Assembly: GCA_030442035.1 (NCBI GenBank) | Contig: JAUJEA010000003.1 | Location: 62,001 to 126,000, forward strand | DNA from: Splendidivirga corallicola | Lineage (GTDB): Bacteria; Bacteroidota; Bacteroidia; Cytophagales; Cyclobacteriaceae | DNA: 64,000 nt | Direction of reading: 5' to 3' | Shown here: positions 63,009 to 64,000 of the stretch, one piece after another | Position numbering within the stretch: position 1 is the first letter of the stretch | Layout: each line of letters starts with the position of its first letter | The notes under the pieces: model-generated | The model's database searches: none | Told to the model about the DNA's origin: nothing | What the model saw: only the letters and a program-made list of their open reading frames with translations | Position numbers and translations under genes: made by a program

Positions 63009-64000
63009 TTAATGAGACTGGCAGGAACATTTAATCAGTCCGAAACTTTGACTTTCCTCATGCCAATCGAAATTATCTCCGTACTTATCATTCTCCCAAA
63101 AGAACTTAGTCCTCTTCTTATCATGATTTCCGATTTCATTCATGGTTTGAGTATCATATAGTCTGCCATTGATCATTGTATATTTTACATTTTCGGTATT
63201 TTGAATATTTTCTAATGGGTTGGCATCCAGCACGATTAAATCAGCCAGTTTGCCAATTTCAAGTGATCCTATTTCATCTTCCATTCCAAGGTAAACTGCT
63301 CCGTTGATTGTGGCCGCTTTCAGTGCCTCCATATTGGTCATCCCTCCTTGTGCCAACATCCATAGCTCCCAATGGGCTCCAAGTCCTTGTAATTGTCCGT
63401 GAGCCCCAAGATTTACTTTGACACCGGCATCAGCGAGTTTTTTACACGACTCGGAAGTCAGGATGTGGCCATTGTCATATTCCTTGAGCGGAACCATAGT
63501 TCGATGCCTTGCCCTTGAATCAATAATTGATCTTGGAGTGAAATTCAGTAATGTCTCTTTCTCCCAAACATTTGTGGTTTGATACCAATAATATTCTCCA
63601 CTCATTCCAGCATAATTAACAATGAGTGTTGGTGTATATCCAGTTTTACTTGCTGACCATAATTGTATGACATCATTATACAATGGAGCAATTGGGATAT
63701 TATGTTCGATACCAGTGTGACCATCTAAAATCATGGACATATTATGGAAAAACGTCGAACCTCCCTCCGGATAAACCATCATCTCTAATTCTCTCGCGGC
63801 CTGGATAACTTGTTGCCTTTGTTCCCTCCTCGGTTGGTTGTAACTTTTAATAGAGAACGCACCAAAGGCCTTAGTTCTTCGTAAGGCTGATCTGGCATCA
63901 TCAAGATTATTGATAACGGCTTTAAAATCTCCATCTGCTCCATAAATGATAATTCCTGTAGAGTAAATCCTTGGTCCTACCATATGTCCTGCCTTTATCA
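63009..64000 (-). CDS. Amidohydrolase-family protein, C-terminal part (truncated by the window edge)
   Basis: The frame is open through base 64000, so the 5' part lies outside; about 330 residues are visible. Features of the imidazolonepropionase/dihydroorotase-like amidohydrolase barrel are present: GHTGIEHNIPIAPLY (metal His), NLGAHGQLQGLGAHWELWML, and the closing composite-domain stretch GSLEIGKLADLIVLDANPLENI. In Bacteroidota such barrels often follow a TolB/PD40 propeller in proteins of more than 1000 residues, which would fit here but cannot be seen. The extreme C-terminus is Cys/His-containing (KCSCQSH). Substrate unknown. Confidence 0.88.
   Translation of the reverse strand, partial: IKAGHMVGPRIYSTGIIIYGADGDFKAVINNLDDARSALRRTKAFGAFSIKSYNQPRREQRQQVIQAARELEMMVYPEGGSTFFHNMSMILDGHTGIEHNIPIAPLYNDVIQLWSASKTGYTPTLIVNYAGMSGEYYWYQTTNVWEKETLLNFTPRSIIDSRARHRTMVPLKEYDNGHILTSESCKKLADAGVKVNLGAHGQLQGLGAHWELWMLAQGGMTNMEALKAATINGAVYLGMEDEIGSLEIGKLADLIVLDANPLENIQNTENVKYTMINGRLYDTQTMNEIGNHDKKRTKFFWENDKYGDNFDWHEESQSFGLIKCSCQSH

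Overview
The window is AT-rich, densely coded DNA from a member of the Bacteroidota, most likely a marine or soil Cytophagales-type gliding bacterium; the genus cannot be told from sequence alone. The evidence is a type IX secretion (T9SS) sortase PorU, its partner PorV and a PorG-type protein, T9SS C-terminal sorting domains, the gene order porG-uppS-bamA-ompH-ompH and rpsU-xerC-hpf, promoters of the Bacteroidota form (TTG, about 18-21 bp, TAnnTTTG), few Shine-Dalgarno sites, and signal peptides that almost always leave Gln at +1.

Layout. 1-1.1 kb: the end of a probable alpha/beta hydrolase and a small membrane protein with a zinc ribbon. 1.2-6.1 kb: tryptophan/kynurenine catabolism (ALDH, 3-hydroxyanthranilate dioxygenase, kynureninase, kynurenine monooxygenase). 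6.1-11.1 kb: an MltF-like lytic transglycosylase and an iron-chelate or cobalamin ABC importer. 11.2-15.0 kb: DoxX, then a BlaI repressor with two exact operators and a very large BlaR1/M56 membrane peptidase carrying two TonB-plug-like modules and a T9SS sorting domain. 15.1-22.6 kb: TRIC-type channel, YicC, a large propeller/barrel outer-membrane protein, a DAO oxidase, an MBL hydrolase and PssA. 22.7-29.5 kb: porU, porV, a catalytically dead M16 peptidase homologue and an unknown gene. 29.7-34.7 kb: a five-gene minus-strand nucleotide-sugar operon. 35-44 kb: housekeeping genes (acyl-CoA dehydrogenase, rpsU-xerC-hpf, metK, an RsmI-like methyltransferase, pdxJ, YqeY, CvpA, CBS protein, hydrolases). 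44-51.5 kb: nadK, two PorG-like barrels, uppS, bamA and two ompH genes. 51.8-54.3 kb: a probable glutaminyl cyclase of M28 fold and cysS. 54.4-59.2 kb: rimP-nusA-infB with a hairpin in its leader. 59.3-64 kb: an unknown gene, adenosylcobalamin-dependent ribonucleotide reductase, and a truncated amidohydrolase.

How it fits together. Much of the window serves the cell envelope: BamA/OmpH assemble outer-membrane proteins, PorU/PorV/PorG export and anchor T9SS cargo, the glucosyl-nucleotide operon supplies surface glycan precursors, and the glutaminyl cyclase can cap the N-terminal Gln exposed by signal peptidase I. A possible cobalamin importer and the B12-dependent NrdJ could be linked functionally, but no cobalamin riboswitch was seen. 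I saw no rRNA, tRNA, CRISPR array, insertion sequence or prophage. The least ordinary element is the BlaI/M56 pair at 11.75-15.0 kb.
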